Below the pieces are notes generated by a model, which ran no database searches, was not told the origin of the DNA, and saw only the letters and a list, made by a program, of their open reading frames with translations. Below are positions 18,126 to 26,291 of a stretch of DNA of 62,226 bases, in pieces (the stretch's first letter is position 1; each line of letters opens with the position of its first letter). The position numbers and the translations under genes were made by a program. Origin of the DNA: JAJPHJ01 sp035622315 (GTDB lineage Bacteria > Vulcanimicrobiota > Vulcanimicrobiia > Eremiobacterales > Eremiobacteraceae); contig DASPVP010000084.1 of NCBI GenBank assembly GCA_035622315.1, positions 1-62,226 of the forward strand, given 5' to 3'.

Positions 18126-19625
18126 TTAGAAGCGCTTCTTGAACTCTACGATCGCCGCGTCGAGCGCGGTCTTCGTGTCTGCGGACAGTTCTTTGCGGTC
18201 GGCGATCGCCGCCGGGATCTCTGGGTGTGCGGTCTGCAAGAACTCGTAGAATTGGCGATGGAATTGCGAGATGCGCTCGTTCGGCACGTCCGCGAGATAG
18301 TCGTTGACGGCGACGTACAACTGGAGCACCTCTTGCGCGAGCGAGAGCGGTTCGAACTGCGGCTGCTTGAGCGTCTCCGTTATCTTCTCGCCGCGCGAGA
18401 GCTGGGCTTGGGTGGCCTTGTCCAGGTCGGACGAGAGTTTCGAGAAGGCGGCGAGATCGCGGTACTGTGAGAGCTCCAAGCGCAACTGACCGGCGACGGA
18501 TTTCATCGCCTTCGTCTGTGCGGCACCGCCGACGCGCGAGACGGAGAGCCCGACGTCGATGGCCGGCCTGATGCCGCTGTAGAAGAGTCCCGTCTCGAGA
18601 TAGATCTGCCCGTCGGTGATCGAGATGAGATTCGTCGGGATATACGCGGAGACGTCGCCTTGCTGCGTCTCGATGACGGGCAAGGCGGTCATCGAGCCCG
18701 CGCCGAGCTCGTCTGAGAGTTTCGCGGCGCGCTCGAGCAGGCGCGAGTGCAAGTAGAAGATGTCGCCAGGGTAGGCTTCGCGCCCCGGTGGGCGACGCAA
18801 GATGAGGGAGATCTCGCGGTAGGCCTGCGCATGCTTGGAGAGATCGTCGTAGATGATGAGCACGTCGCGGCCCGCGTACATGAGCTCTTGGCCCATGGCG
18901 CAACCGGCATACGGGGCGATGTAGCGCAGGCTCGCGGGATCCGATGAATTGGCGGCCACGATCGTCGTGTAATCCATCGCGCCTGCATCGGTGAGGATCT
19001 TGTAGGTCTGCGCGACGGTCGACGTCTTCTGCCCGATCGCCACGTAGATGCAGACGACGTTCTTACCCTTTTGGTTGATGATGGCGTCGAGCGCGATCGC
19101 GGTCTTGCCGGTCTGGCGGTCGCCGATGATGAGCTCGCGTTGGCCCTTGCCGATGGGGACGAGACCGTCGATCGCCTTGATCCCGGTCTGCAGCGGCTGG
19201 CTCACGGGCTGGCGCTGGACGACGGTCGGCGCTTGGGTTTCGATGGGGCGGGTGCGGGTCGTGTTCACCGGTCCCTTGTCGTCGAGCGGCTGGCCGAGCG
19301 GATTGATGACGCGACCGATGACCGCGTCGCCGACCGGCACGGAGACGATCCGGCCGGTGCGCCGCACCGTATCGCCCTCTTTGATCTGATCGTCCGGTCC
19401 CATGATGACGACGCCGACGTTGTCCTCTTCGAGGTTGAAGGCCATGCCCAAGAGACCGTTGGGGAACTGCACGAGTTCCATCATCTTCACTGCGGACAGC
19501 CCGTAGACGCGCGCGATGGAGTCGCCCACCTCGATGACCGTGCCGACCTCGTCTTGCTTCGTCTCGATACGCGCGTTCGCGATCTGCGTCTTCAGGATTC
19601 CAGCGATTTCATCTGCGTTCAACAT
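18126..19625 (-). CDS. atpA: F1F0 ATP synthase alpha subunit
   Basis: The non-catalytic nucleotide-binding F1 subunit, 499 residues. It shows VGDSIARVYGLSAV, the P-loop GDRQTGKTAIALDAI, LLIIYDDLSKHAQAYREIS and RPAIDVGLSVSRVGG with the arginine finger region. Length and motifs are normal. It is the largest subunit gene of the operon and follows atpH by 33 nt. Confidence 0.98.
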   Translation of the reverse strand: MLNADEIAGILKTQIANARIETKQDEVGTVIEVGDSIARVYGLSAVKMMELVQFPNGLLGMAFNLEEDNVGVVIMGPDDQIKEGDTVRRTGRIVSVPVGDAVIGRVINPLGQPLDDKGPVNTTRTRPIETQAPTVVQRQPVSQPLQTGIKAIDGLVPIGKGQRELIIGDRQTGKTAIALDAIINQKGKNVVCIYVAIGQKTSTVAQTYKILTDAGAMDYTTIVAANSSDPASLRYIAPYAGCAMGQELMYAGRDVLIIYDDLSKHAQAYREISLILRRPPGREAYPGDIFYLHSRLLERAAKLSDELGAGSMTALPVIETQQGDVSAYIPTNLISITDGQIYLETGLFYSGIRPAIDVGLSVSRVGGAAQTKAMKSVAGQLRLELSQYRDLAAFSKLSSDLDKATQAQLSRGEKITETLKQPQFEPLSLAQEVLQLYVAVNDYLADVPNERISQFHRQFYEFLQTAHPEIPAAIADRKELSADTKTALDAAIVEFKKRF

Positions 19626-19658
19626 GCGGCGTCTTTCTTTCTCACGGTTCGGTGGCGA

Positions 19659-20249
19659 TCAGGCGTCGGTCGCTTTGCCGTTTGTCGTCGGCGCGGCCGT
19701 CCAGTGTTCGGCGCTCTCCAAGAGATGGCGGCGCAGCTCTTCAAGCCGGCCTGAGACGCTCGCGTCCACGTAGCGGTCACCGACTTGCACGACGAGGCCG
19801 CCCAAGAGTTCGGGCGAGACCTTCGTCTGGGGGATGATCGTCGCATCGTAGACCGCCGAAAGCCGCTGCGACAGCTCGTCGAGTTGCTGCCTTTCGAGGG
19901 CTATCGGCGTGCTGATCGCGGCCACTTTGCGACCGGCTTTGCGATCCATCAGGTCGTGCATCTGGCGCGCCACGATGGTGACGATGTTCTCGCGTCGCTT
20001 GCGCACGAGCAGGATCAAGAAGTTCAGGGTGAGCTCGCTCGCGCGGCCGTCGAGCGCCGACGTGAGGAGCTTGATCTTCTCCTCGCGGTCGACGACCGGC
20101 GACATGAAGAACGCATCGATCTCGGGATCGCGGGCGAGGAGTGCGGCGAAACCGTCCAGCTCCTTCGTCGCGGTCTCGATCTCACCGCGCTCGTTTGCGA
20201 GGCTGAAGAGCGCTTCGGAGTACCGCTGGGCGATGCTGTCTTTAAGCAC
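19659..20249 (-). CDS. atpH: F1F0 ATP synthase delta subunit
   Basis: The peripheral-stalk connector (OSCP homologue), 196 residues from GTG 20249 with the family N-terminus LKDSIAQRYSEALFSLA. The C-terminal signature is KVSPELLGGLVVQVGDRYVDASVSG (given in part). The start overlaps the atpF stop by 8 nt. The frame remains open upstream to 20555, but that segment is atpF read in another frame. The GTG is required for a normal delta N-terminus. Confidence 0.94.
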   Translation of the reverse strand: MLKDSIAQRYSEALFSLANERGEIETATKELDGFAALLARDPEIDAFFMSPVVDREEKIKLLTSALDGRASELTLNFLILLVRKRRENIVTIVARQMHDLMDRKAGRKVAAISTPIALERQQLDELSQRLSAVYDATIIPQTKVSPELLGGLVVQVGDRYVDASVSGRLEELRRHLLESAEHWTAAPTTNGKATDA

Positions 20250-20739
20250 GCCCGCGCTCCAGGCGGTGGATGACCCGTTCCACGAGCGATTCCTGTTTGG
20301 GCCGATCGATCTCGCTGCGCGCGAGCTCTTGCGCTTTTGCGTGGGCGCTTTCGACCGTCTCTTCGAACAGCTGACGCCGCACTCGGTAGCGTTCGCGCTC
20401 GAGTTCGCCGGTCGCGTGGGCGACGATGCGATCCGCGTGTTCTCGCGCCGCCGCGATCTCCGCCTCGACGAGCCTGGCGGCTTGGGCATCGCCAACCTCG
20501 ACCATGCGTCGCGCATCGATAGCCGCCTGATCGACCCCGGCGCGCGCCGCCGCAACAGCCACGTCGCTGCTGTCGCGGTATGCGATCGCGTCGGCCACGA
20601 TCCTATTCTGCATCTGCTGGTACGAGACGAGCGCCGGCTTGCCGTAGCGATCGAACAGCCAGACGATGGCCACGAGGAAGATGATGAAGTCGATCAGCTT
20701 CGTGATGAAGACGATGTCGTTGAAGTGTGCGATGAACAT
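20242..20739 (-). CDS. atpF: F1F0 ATP synthase b subunit (second copy)
   Basis: A 165-residue peripheral-stalk subunit with an N-terminal membrane helix (KLIDFIIFLVAIVWLFDRYG) and a long charged helix rich in Ala, Arg and Glu (VEAEIAAAREHADRIVAHAT). It is the second of two b-type genes in tandem. The two proteins differ clearly in sequence, so they probably form a b/b' heterodimer as in cyanobacteria and purple bacteria. Confidence 0.92.
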   Translation of the reverse strand: MFIAHFNDIVFITKLIDFIIFLVAIVWLFDRYGKPALVSYQQMQNRIVADAIAYRDSSDVAVAAARAGVDQAAIDARRMVEVGDAQAARLVEAEIAAAREHADRIVAHATGELERERYRVRRQLFEETVESAHAKAQELARSEIDRPKQESLVERVIHRLERGRA

Positions 20740-20741
20740 CG

Positions 20742-21170
20742 TCAGCCTACCGCCTGCGTCGCGCGCTCGACCATCGAGCGAGCCAGCTCGCCGACGAACT
20801 GTTGCTGGCGCTCGAGGGCGGCGGCCCGCTCGCTCGCGACCGTGGCCTGGGCCAACGCGACATGAGCGTTCGCCTCTTCCGTCGCCTTGCGTTCGATCGC
20901 GTGGGTCTCGTCGGACGCGCGGGTAGCTGCAACGCGCATGGATTCCTCCGTGCGCTTGCGGGCCTGCGCGAGGATCCGATCGGCGTCGCCTTGCACCGCC
21001 TTCGCCTCTGCCGTCAGTTCGTCGCCTTCGCGGTAGAGGTTGGCGACGTATCGGCGCCGCTCTTCGATGGCACGTCTCGTCGGTCCGATGAACAACCAGT
21101 TCAGCAGCAGATAGAACAAGATGAAGTTCAGTATCTGGACGAGGAACGTGCCGTCGATCGAAAGCAGCAT
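20742..21170 (-). CDS. atpF': F1F0 ATP synthase b' subunit (first b-type copy)
   Basis: A 142-residue b-family protein with an N-terminal membrane anchor (FLVQILNFILFYLLLNWLF) followed by PTRRAIEERRRYVANL, the usual b/b' turn from membrane to stalk. A single long amphipathic helix ends in ERQQQFVGELARSMVE. It lies between atpE and atpF with gaps of 6 and 2 nt. Which of the two copies is b and which is b' is a labelling choice based on order (atpE, b', b, atpH). Confidence 0.9.
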   Translation of the reverse strand: MLLSIDGTFLVQILNFILFYLLLNWLFIGPTRRAIEERRRYVANLYREGDELTAEAKAVQGDADRILAQARKRTEESMRVAATRASDETHAIERKATEEANAHVALAQATVASERAAALERQQQFVGELARSMVERATQAVG

Positions 21171-21176
21171 GCGCCG

Positions 21177-21461
21177 TCAGTGTCCGAGGATAGGTGCCAG
21201 CGCCTTCATCACGCCGAGCCCGCCGCCGCCGATGAGCAAGAAGAAGGCGAGCGCGATCGCGATGATCGGGAAGGCTTCCAGAATGCCGAACCCGAGGAAG
21301 TAGAAGAAAAAGATGTTCGGCCGGGCTTCGGGCTGGCGAGCGATCGACTCCACCGCCTTGCTGCCGATGATGCCGTCGCCGATCGCGGAGCCGAACGCGG
21401 CGAAGCCGACCATCAGCGAAAAGCCGATGATCACCGCCGCCGTGAGGATTGCATTTTCCAC
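21177..21461 (-). CDS. atpE: F1F0 ATP synthase c subunit (rotor ring)
   Basis: A two-helix proteolipid of 94 residues. The polar loop is ARQPE (41-45) and the ion-carrying carboxylate is Glu62 in FGILEAFPIIAIA. The sodium-binding signature is not complete, so proton coupling is expected. Residue 29 in helix 1 is an Asp (SAIGDGIIGSKAVE) at the position of Ile28 in E. coli. Mycobacterial AtpE, as I recall it, also has Asp there. The protein is longer than usual because of the C-terminal extension LLIGGGGLGVMKALAPILGH. Confidence 0.96.
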   Translation of the reverse strand: MENAILTAAVIIGFSLMVGFAAFGSAIGDGIIGSKAVESIARQPEARPNIFFFYFLGFGILEAFPIIAIALAFFLLIGGGGLGVMKALAPILGH

Positions 21462-21482
21462 GAGTCTATACTCCCTTGCGTG

Positions 21483-22214
21483 TCAATGGTCCAGTGATTC
21501 TTGGGTTGGCGTGATCAGGTAGGCGATCGTCAGCAGCGTGAAGACCGCTGCTTGGATGACGCCGACGATGAGATTGAAGAAATAGATGAAGAACGGCGCC
21601 ACGACCGCGCCTTGCGAGATGACGCCGAGGTGCGCTTGGATGACCACGGCGACCACCAGCAGCAAGATCTCGCCCGCGAAGATGTTGCCGAAGAGCCGCA
21701 TGGCGAGCGTCACGGGACGAGCGAGCTCGTCGATGAGATTGATCGGCAGCATGAGGATGCCCAACAGCAACGGCTTGATCACGAGGTGCTTGTAGTACCC
21801 AAGGCCGTGGCGTGCGATGCCGACGATCTGGATCAGGAGAATCGTCGTGACGGCGAGCGCGGCCGTCGTGTTGAGATCAGCGGTCGGCGATTTGCCGATG
21901 AGCGGGAACAGTCCGATCTCGTTCAACAGCAAGATGAACACGAACAGCGAGATGATGAAAGGGACGAACGGAAGGCCGTTGGGACCCAAGATGCCGGTGG
22001 CCATGTCCGCCAAGTAGCCGACGATGAGCTCCATCACGCTGTAGCGCTTTGACACGACGGTGATGGGGTGGGTCGCCGCGAGCAGTCCGACGATGATGAG
22101 CGCCAAAGCCATCGCGACCCAGGTGATGGCGACCGTATCCGCGTGCACCGTGTTGAACGGCGCAGGCATAAAGGGAAGATGCCAGAGCGGGTGAGTTCCG
22201 GGTGTTTCTTGCAT
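21483..22214 (-). CDS. atpB: F1F0 ATP synthase a subunit
   Basis: The stator channel subunit, 243 residues with five to six membrane helices. The essential arginine lies in ELARPVTLAMRLFGNIFAGE, and the last helix has FFNLIVGVIQAAVFTLLTIAYL. The N-terminus HPLWHLPFMPAPFNTVHADT is family-typical for the periplasmic side. The gene lies 13 nt downstream of atpI. Confidence 0.97.
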   Translation of the reverse strand: MQETPGTHPLWHLPFMPAPFNTVHADTVAITWVAMALALIIVGLLAATHPITVVSKRYSVMELIVGYLADMATGILGPNGLPFVPFIISLFVFILLLNEIGLFPLIGKSPTADLNTTAALAVTTILLIQIVGIARHGLGYYKHLVIKPLLLGILMLPINLIDELARPVTLAMRLFGNIFAGEILLLVVAVVIQAHLGVISQGAVVAPFFIYFFNLIVGVIQAAVFTLLTIAYLITPTQESLDH

Positions 22215-22226
22215 CGTCGTGCTCGT

Positions 22227-22622
22227 CTAGCTCGCCGCGCCCGTTTCGGCAGACTCGGCACTGATTTGTTGCCGATACACGACGATGGCCACTGCTAGCG
22301 CTGCGACAAATCCAGCAAGGTACGTGAAGTAACCGATGGCCGGCCCGCGCCCGACGATGACAAAAGGCGCAGCGCCGACGACGAAGACTCGGACGAGCGA
22401 TTCGGCGGTCAGAAACGGCAGGTACCCCTTGCCACCTTTGGTCAGCCGATTGAATCCGCTTGCGATGTGGAGCAGATAGGCGACGCCGATGAGCGTTCCG
22501 GCGACGAGGGCGAATGCCGCGACGCGCTCGCGGGTGACGACGAGGACGAGCATGGCGGCGACGAGCGCGATGGCGATACTGCGCCAAGCGACGGCCGCCT
22601 GATAGGAGCGGACGTTTTCCAT
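22227..22622 (-). CDS. atpI: AtpI-like protein of the ATP synthase operon
   Basis: A 131-residue protein with four predicted membrane helices (SIAIALVAAMLVLVV, AFALVAGTLIGVAYLLHI, VFVVGAAPFVIVG, GYFTYLAGFVAALAVAIVV). It occupies the AtpI position between atpZ and atpB. AtpI assists c-ring assembly or Mg2+ supply in other bacteria. The sequence itself is weakly conserved, so the call rests largely on position, length and topology. Confidence 0.8.
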   Translation of the reverse strand: MENVRSYQAAVAWRSIAIALVAAMLVLVVTRERVAAFALVAGTLIGVAYLLHIASGFNRLTKGGKGYLPFLTAESLVRVFVVGAAPFVIVGRGPAIGYFTYLAGFVAALAVAIVVYRQQISAESAETGAAS

Positions 22623-22695
22623 CGGATTTCATGCGCTTCCCTGGGGTATCTTTGCAGACCTTTAGATACGCAGTGGCGGACCGTGAGGTCTGCCG

Positions 22696-22896
22696 CTACA
22701 TACGAGCGGAGAGCTGGCGGAACATCGACACCATCCCTGCGACGAAACCGAGGATGATGCCGACTGGAATCGCCCAGTCCCAATGGAGAAACCTCGAAGC
22801 GCACCATCCGATCGCAAACCCGACGACGAGCGTGCCGATGATCGACATTCCCGCTCCGCCAAGCTGCGCGAGGCTCAGCGGTGTTTGCTGCTTCAT
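22696..22896 (-). CDS. atpZ: AtpZ-like small membrane protein
   Basis: A 66-residue protein from ATG 22896 with two membrane helices (MSIIGTLVVGFAIGWCASRF and AIPVGIILGFVAGMVSMFR), the pattern of the ATPase_gene1/AtpZ family found as the first gene of many atp operons. The frame is open back to 23001, but the start at 22896 leaves a 13 nt gap after the wecB stop and gives the normal AtpZ length. AtpZ and AtpI together form an ion channel or assembly factor in Bacillus. Confidence 0.82.
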   Translation of the reverse strand: MKQQTPLSLAQLGGAGMSIIGTLVVGFAIGWCASRFLHWDWAIPVGIILGFVAGMVSMFRQLSARM

Positions 22897-22909
22897 CAGA
22901 TTCGCGGCG

Positions 22910-24046
22910 TCACGCAGGTTTGAAATCGTGCGGGCGTGAGCCGTCACGCAGATACCACAGCAGCGCGTCTGCGATGCGGCGAGCCGCGTGCCCGTCGCCA
23001 TACGGGTTCGCCGCTTTGGCCATCTTCTGATACGCCTTAGGATCGTCGAGCAGCTCGCTCAGATTGCGTACGATGTCTTTTTCATCAACGCCGGCAAGAC
23101 GCAAAGTTCCAGCCTGCAAGCCCTCAGGCCGTTCGGTGACGCGTCGCAAGACCAGCACGGGTTTGCCGAGCGTCGGCGCTTCTTCTTGCAGACCGCCTGA
23201 GTCGGTCGCGACGAGCGTCGCCTGCGCGATCGTAGCGACCAGCCTGCGATAGTCCAGAGGCGTCGTCAAGTGCACGCGCGGTGTGCCGTCCAAGACCCGA
23301 CGCACCACTTCCACGATCGGCGGATTCGGATGGACGGGCCAGACGAGCGACACGTCAGGATGCGCGACGATCGTCGCCCGAAGCGCGCGACAGATCGCTT
23401 CCATCGAAGCGCCAAGATTCTCACGCCGATGCGCTTCGGCGAAGATCATCCTCGGCGTCGAGACTGCAACCGCATCGGCGGACGTCGTCATCGCGTGGAT
23501 CTGGTTGAAGGCGTCGATGACGGTGTTGCCCGTCACCACGATCGACTGCGGATCTTTGCCTTCGCGCAGCAGGTTCTCGCGCGCGAGCGGCGTCGGCGCA
23601 AAGTGGTAGGTCGCGATCACGCCGGTCAGCCGCCGGTTGATCTCCTCAGGAAAGGGCTCGTAGATGGTGTCCGTGCGCAGGCCGGCCTCGACGTGCCCGA
23701 CCGGGATCTTCTGATAGTAGGCGGCAAGAGCCGCCGCGGTCGAGGTGGTCGTATCGCCGTGGACGAGCATGACGTCAGGCTTGACGTCTTGCAGCACCGT
23801 GCCGATCCGCTCGAGCACGCGCGTCGTGATGTCGGTGAGGGATTGCCCCTCGGTCATCACCGCCAGATCGTATTCCGAAGCGATCCCGAACAGGTTCAGG
23901 ACATCGTCCAGTAGCTCGCGGTGCTGCGCGGTCGCGATCGTCACGCACTGGAACCGTTCATCGCGGGAGAGCGCCGAGATGACGGGAGCCATCTTCACCG
24001 CATCCGGCCGCGTGCCGAAGACGACCCCCACCCGAACCCGCGTCAT
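22910..24046 (-). CDS. wecB: UDP-N-acetylglucosamine 2-epimerase (non-hydrolysing)
   Basis: Interconverts UDP-GlcNAc and UDP-ManNAc, supplying ManNAc units for surface polymers. The 378-residue GT-B-fold protein shows GTRPDAVKMAPVISAL at the N-terminus, VHGDTTTSTAAALAAYY, VGHVEAGLRTD and DSGGLQEEAPTLGKPVLVLR. ATG 24046 overlaps the wecA-like stop by one nucleotide (TGATG). Placing this epimerase directly before the atp operon matches the order in several Terrabacteria. Confidence 0.95.
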   Translation of the reverse strand: MTRVRVGVVFGTRPDAVKMAPVISALSRDERFQCVTIATAQHRELLDDVLNLFGIASEYDLAVMTEGQSLTDITTRVLERIGTVLQDVKPDVMLVHGDTTTSTAAALAAYYQKIPVGHVEAGLRTDTIYEPFPEEINRRLTGVIATYHFAPTPLARENLLREGKDPQSIVVTGNTVIDAFNQIHAMTTSADAVAVSTPRMIFAEAHRRENLGASMEAICRALRATIVAHPDVSLVWPVHPNPPIVEVVRRVLDGTPRVHLTTPLDYRRLVATIAQATLVATDSGGLQEEAPTLGKPVLVLRRVTERPEGLQAGTLRLAGVDEKDIVRNLSELLDDPKAYQKMAKAANPYGDGHAARRIADALLWYLRDGSRPHDFKPA

Positions 24047-25071
24047 CAGAGCACGTGCGGGCCTCCCGGCCGCGAAAGCGCGATGGCGATAGCGCCCAGC
24101 ACGAAGCACACCAGATAGATCAGATTGACGACTTGCCGCTGAGAGAGTCCCACGTCCAACAGGCGGTGGTGCATGTGGCTACGGTCTGCATCGAACAAGG
24201 GGGCCCGTTTGCCCAGCCGCTGCACGATCACCCGGGCGGTGTCGAAGATCGGCAGCGCCAGGACGAGGAGGGGGACGAGCAACGAGATACCGACAGCCAC
24301 TTTCTCCGTGCCCATCACTGCACCGCTTGCGAGCACGAAGCCGATGAAGAGCGAACCACCGTCACCCATGAAGATCCGCGCCGGATTGTAGTTGAAGGGC
24401 AAAAAGCCGGCGGCCGCGCCACCGAGCGCGCACATCGTGATCGCCACGAGGTACTGATGATGCCACCAGGACACGATCACCATCGTGACCGATGCGATGA
24501 GCGCCACGCCCGTCACGAGGCCGTCGAGGCCGTCCATGAAGTTGATCGCGTTGACCATGCCGAGGTACCAGAAGAGCGAGAAAGGGATCGCGAACCAGCC
24601 GAGCGAGACGTAACCTATGCGTGGCAACGAGAATCCAAGGATGGTGAACTGATACAGGACGATCATCATGAGGGCGACGAGGAACTGCGCGAGGAACTTC
24701 GTCTGCGGGCGCATGCCCATGATGTCATCCCACAACCCGACCCCCAGCATGAGCGTCGCGCCGAACAGCAAGCCGATGACCTGCGCCAAGTCGCGTGTGC
24801 CCAAGAAATGATGGATCACGTAATTGTTGTTGAGCGCGACCTCGAGGATCGCGAACAGCGCCAGCATGAAGCCGACGAAGATGGCCACGCCGCCTAACCG
24901 GGGCGTCGGCTGCGTGTGCACGCGCCGGTCGTCGTCCGGCTCGTCGAAGACCCCGACGGCGAACGCCATCCGGCGGACGAGCGGTGTCACCACGGCACAG
25001 CTGAACGCGGCGAGCACGAAGGTCATCGCGCACAACCAGTAGATGTTGATGTTGAAGATCGAGTGCTGCAC
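24046..25071 (-). CDS. wecA: Polyprenyl-phosphate GlcNAc/MurNAc-1-phosphate transferase (WecA/TagO-type)
   Basis: An integral membrane enzyme of 341 residues with about eleven helices that primes surface polysaccharide on undecaprenyl phosphate. Family motifs are VHTQPTPRLGG, the aspartate pair in GVGLWDDIMG, NAINFMDGLDGL, IFMGDGGSLFIG and the cytosolic histidine loop DADRSHMHHRLLDVG. These place it in the WecA/TagO/RgpG branch rather than MraY. With the adjacent wecB it suggests a GlcNAc/ManNAc-containing glycan, perhaps O-antigen or an enterobacterial-common-antigen-like polymer. Confidence 0.92.
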   Translation of the reverse strand: MQHSIFNINIYWLCAMTFVLAAFSCAVVTPLVRRMAFAVGVFDEPDDDRRVHTQPTPRLGGVAIFVGFMLALFAILEVALNNNYVIHHFLGTRDLAQVIGLLFGATLMLGVGLWDDIMGMRPQTKFLAQFLVALMMIVLYQFTILGFSLPRIGYVSLGWFAIPFSLFWYLGMVNAINFMDGLDGLVTGVALIASVTMVIVSWWHHQYLVAITMCALGGAAAGFLPFNYNPARIFMGDGGSLFIGFVLASGAVMGTEKVAVGISLLVPLLVLALPIFDTARVIVQRLGKRAPLFDADRSHMHHRLLDVGLSQRQVVNLIYLVCFVLGAIAIALSRPGGPHVL

Positions 25072-25080
25072 GAGTAGGGC

Positions 25081-25548
25081 CTAACCCGGACTGCCGAGGT
25101 GTTCGAGGGCGACGCCTGCCTCGGCCAAGAGTTCGGTAGCGAGCGCGTCGGGATAGGTGTCCTCGTAGACGATGCGGCGCACGCCCGCGTTGATGAGCAG
25201 CTTCGTGCATGCCAAGCACGGGTTGTTCGTGCAGTAGAGCGTCGCGCCCTCAATCGAGATCCCGTGGCGCGCCGCCTGCACGATCGCGTTTTGCTCGGCA
25301 TGGGTGGAGCGAGAACAGTGGCCGTTGTGCAGATCGCCGCCGTCGCGATGATCGCAATGCCGGAGCCCAGCCGGCGCGCCGTTATAACCGGTCGCGAGGA
25401 TCAGCTTGTTCTTGACGAGCACGGCGCCGACCGCTTTTCGCGAGCACGTCGCGCGCGACGCCACCGCGCGCGTTATGGCTTGGAAATACTCATCCCAGGA
25501 AGGCCGGCCACCCAATGCCGGATCCATGACCGAACTCGCGTCGCTCAT
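25081..25548 (-). CDS. Deoxycytidylate deaminase (ComEB-type)
   Basis: A zinc enzyme of 155 residues that deaminates dCMP to dUMP, feeding dTMP synthesis. The zinc and catalytic motifs are THAEQNAIVQAA (His83, Glu85) and CTNNPCLACTKLLINAG (Cys111, Cys114). CDHRDGGDLHNGHC in between is typical of the ComEB/dCMP deaminase branch rather than tRNA adenosine deaminases. The start overlaps the upp stop by 4 nt. Confidence 0.93.
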   Translation of the reverse strand: MSDASSVMDPALGGRPSWDEYFQAITRAVASRATCSRKAVGAVLVKNKLILATGYNGAPAGLRHCDHRDGGDLHNGHCSRSTHAEQNAIVQAARHGISIEGATLYCTNNPCLACTKLLINAGVRRIVYEDTYPDALATELLAEAGVALEHLGSPG

Positions 25549-26291
25549 CGCCGTTCGTCCTTACGTCGCGCGGCGCGCACTGCTGTCTCAGGCACGCGGC
25601 CAGCGCCGGCGCCGAAGAGGCGATCGCCCGCGTCGCCGAGACCGGGCACGATGTATCCGTGGTCGTTGAGGTGACGGTCGACCGCGCAGGTATACGCCCG
25701 CAAACCGGGATGAGCGCCGAAGAGCGCTCGCAACCCCTCAGGGGCCGCGATCAGACAGATGAAGCGCAAGTCCGAAACGTCTGCTCCGCGCTCGGCGAGC
25801 AACGCGACGCAGGCGAGCGCCGAGGCTCCGGTCGCGAGCATCGGATCGAGGATGAAGACGCGCCGGCCATGCAACTTGTCGGGCAGATTGAGATAGTAAG
25901 GAACGGCCTCGAGCGTGTCTGGGTCACGGTAGATGCCGACGTGCGCGACGGTCGCTTGAGGCATGAGCGCGAAAAAGCCGGGAACGAGCCCTAAGCCGGC
26001 ACGCAAGATCGGTACGAGCAAAGGGATGCGCGTGATGCTCTTCGCGGTCGCCCATGCGAGCGGTGTGGCGACCTGGGTCTCCGTGGTCTCGAGGTCGGCG
26101 GCGGCTGGCCATGCGAGCAACGTCGCGAGCTCCGTGCACAGCTCGCGGAATTCTTTGTTCGGGGTCGCGGCGTCGCGCAGGCGACCGAGCTTGTCCGCGA
26201 CGAGCGGATGATCGACGATCGCGAGATTGGGATACTGCGGGTGAGCGCACAGCCCAGGGGCGCCGGGCATGGAGAGTTCCATCGGCCTCAC
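25545..26291 (-). CDS. upp: Uracil phosphoribosyltransferase with C-terminal extension
   Basis: Salvages uracil to UMP with PRPP. The 248-residue protein shows LVPILRAGLGLVPGF, HVGIYRDPDTLEAVPYY, the PRPP loop FILDPMLATGASA and the uracil-binding C-terminus YIVPGLGDAGDRLFG. About 20 extra basic residues follow the point where Upp usually ends. This tail encodes the overlap with the dCMP deaminase start and may be a by-product of the 4 nt coupling. The start ATG overlaps the glyA stop by 4 nt. Confidence 0.95.
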   Translation of the reverse strand: MRPMELSMPGAPGLCAHPQYPNLAIVDHPLVADKLGRLRDAATPNKEFRELCTELATLLAWPAAADLETTETQVATPLAWATAKSITRIPLLVPILRAGLGLVPGFFALMPQATVAHVGIYRDPDTLEAVPYYLNLPDKLHGRRVFILDPMLATGASALACVALLAERGADVSDLRFICLIAAPEGLRALFGAHPGLRAYTCAVDRHLNDHGYIVPGLGDAGDRLFGAGAGRVPETAVRAARRKDERR

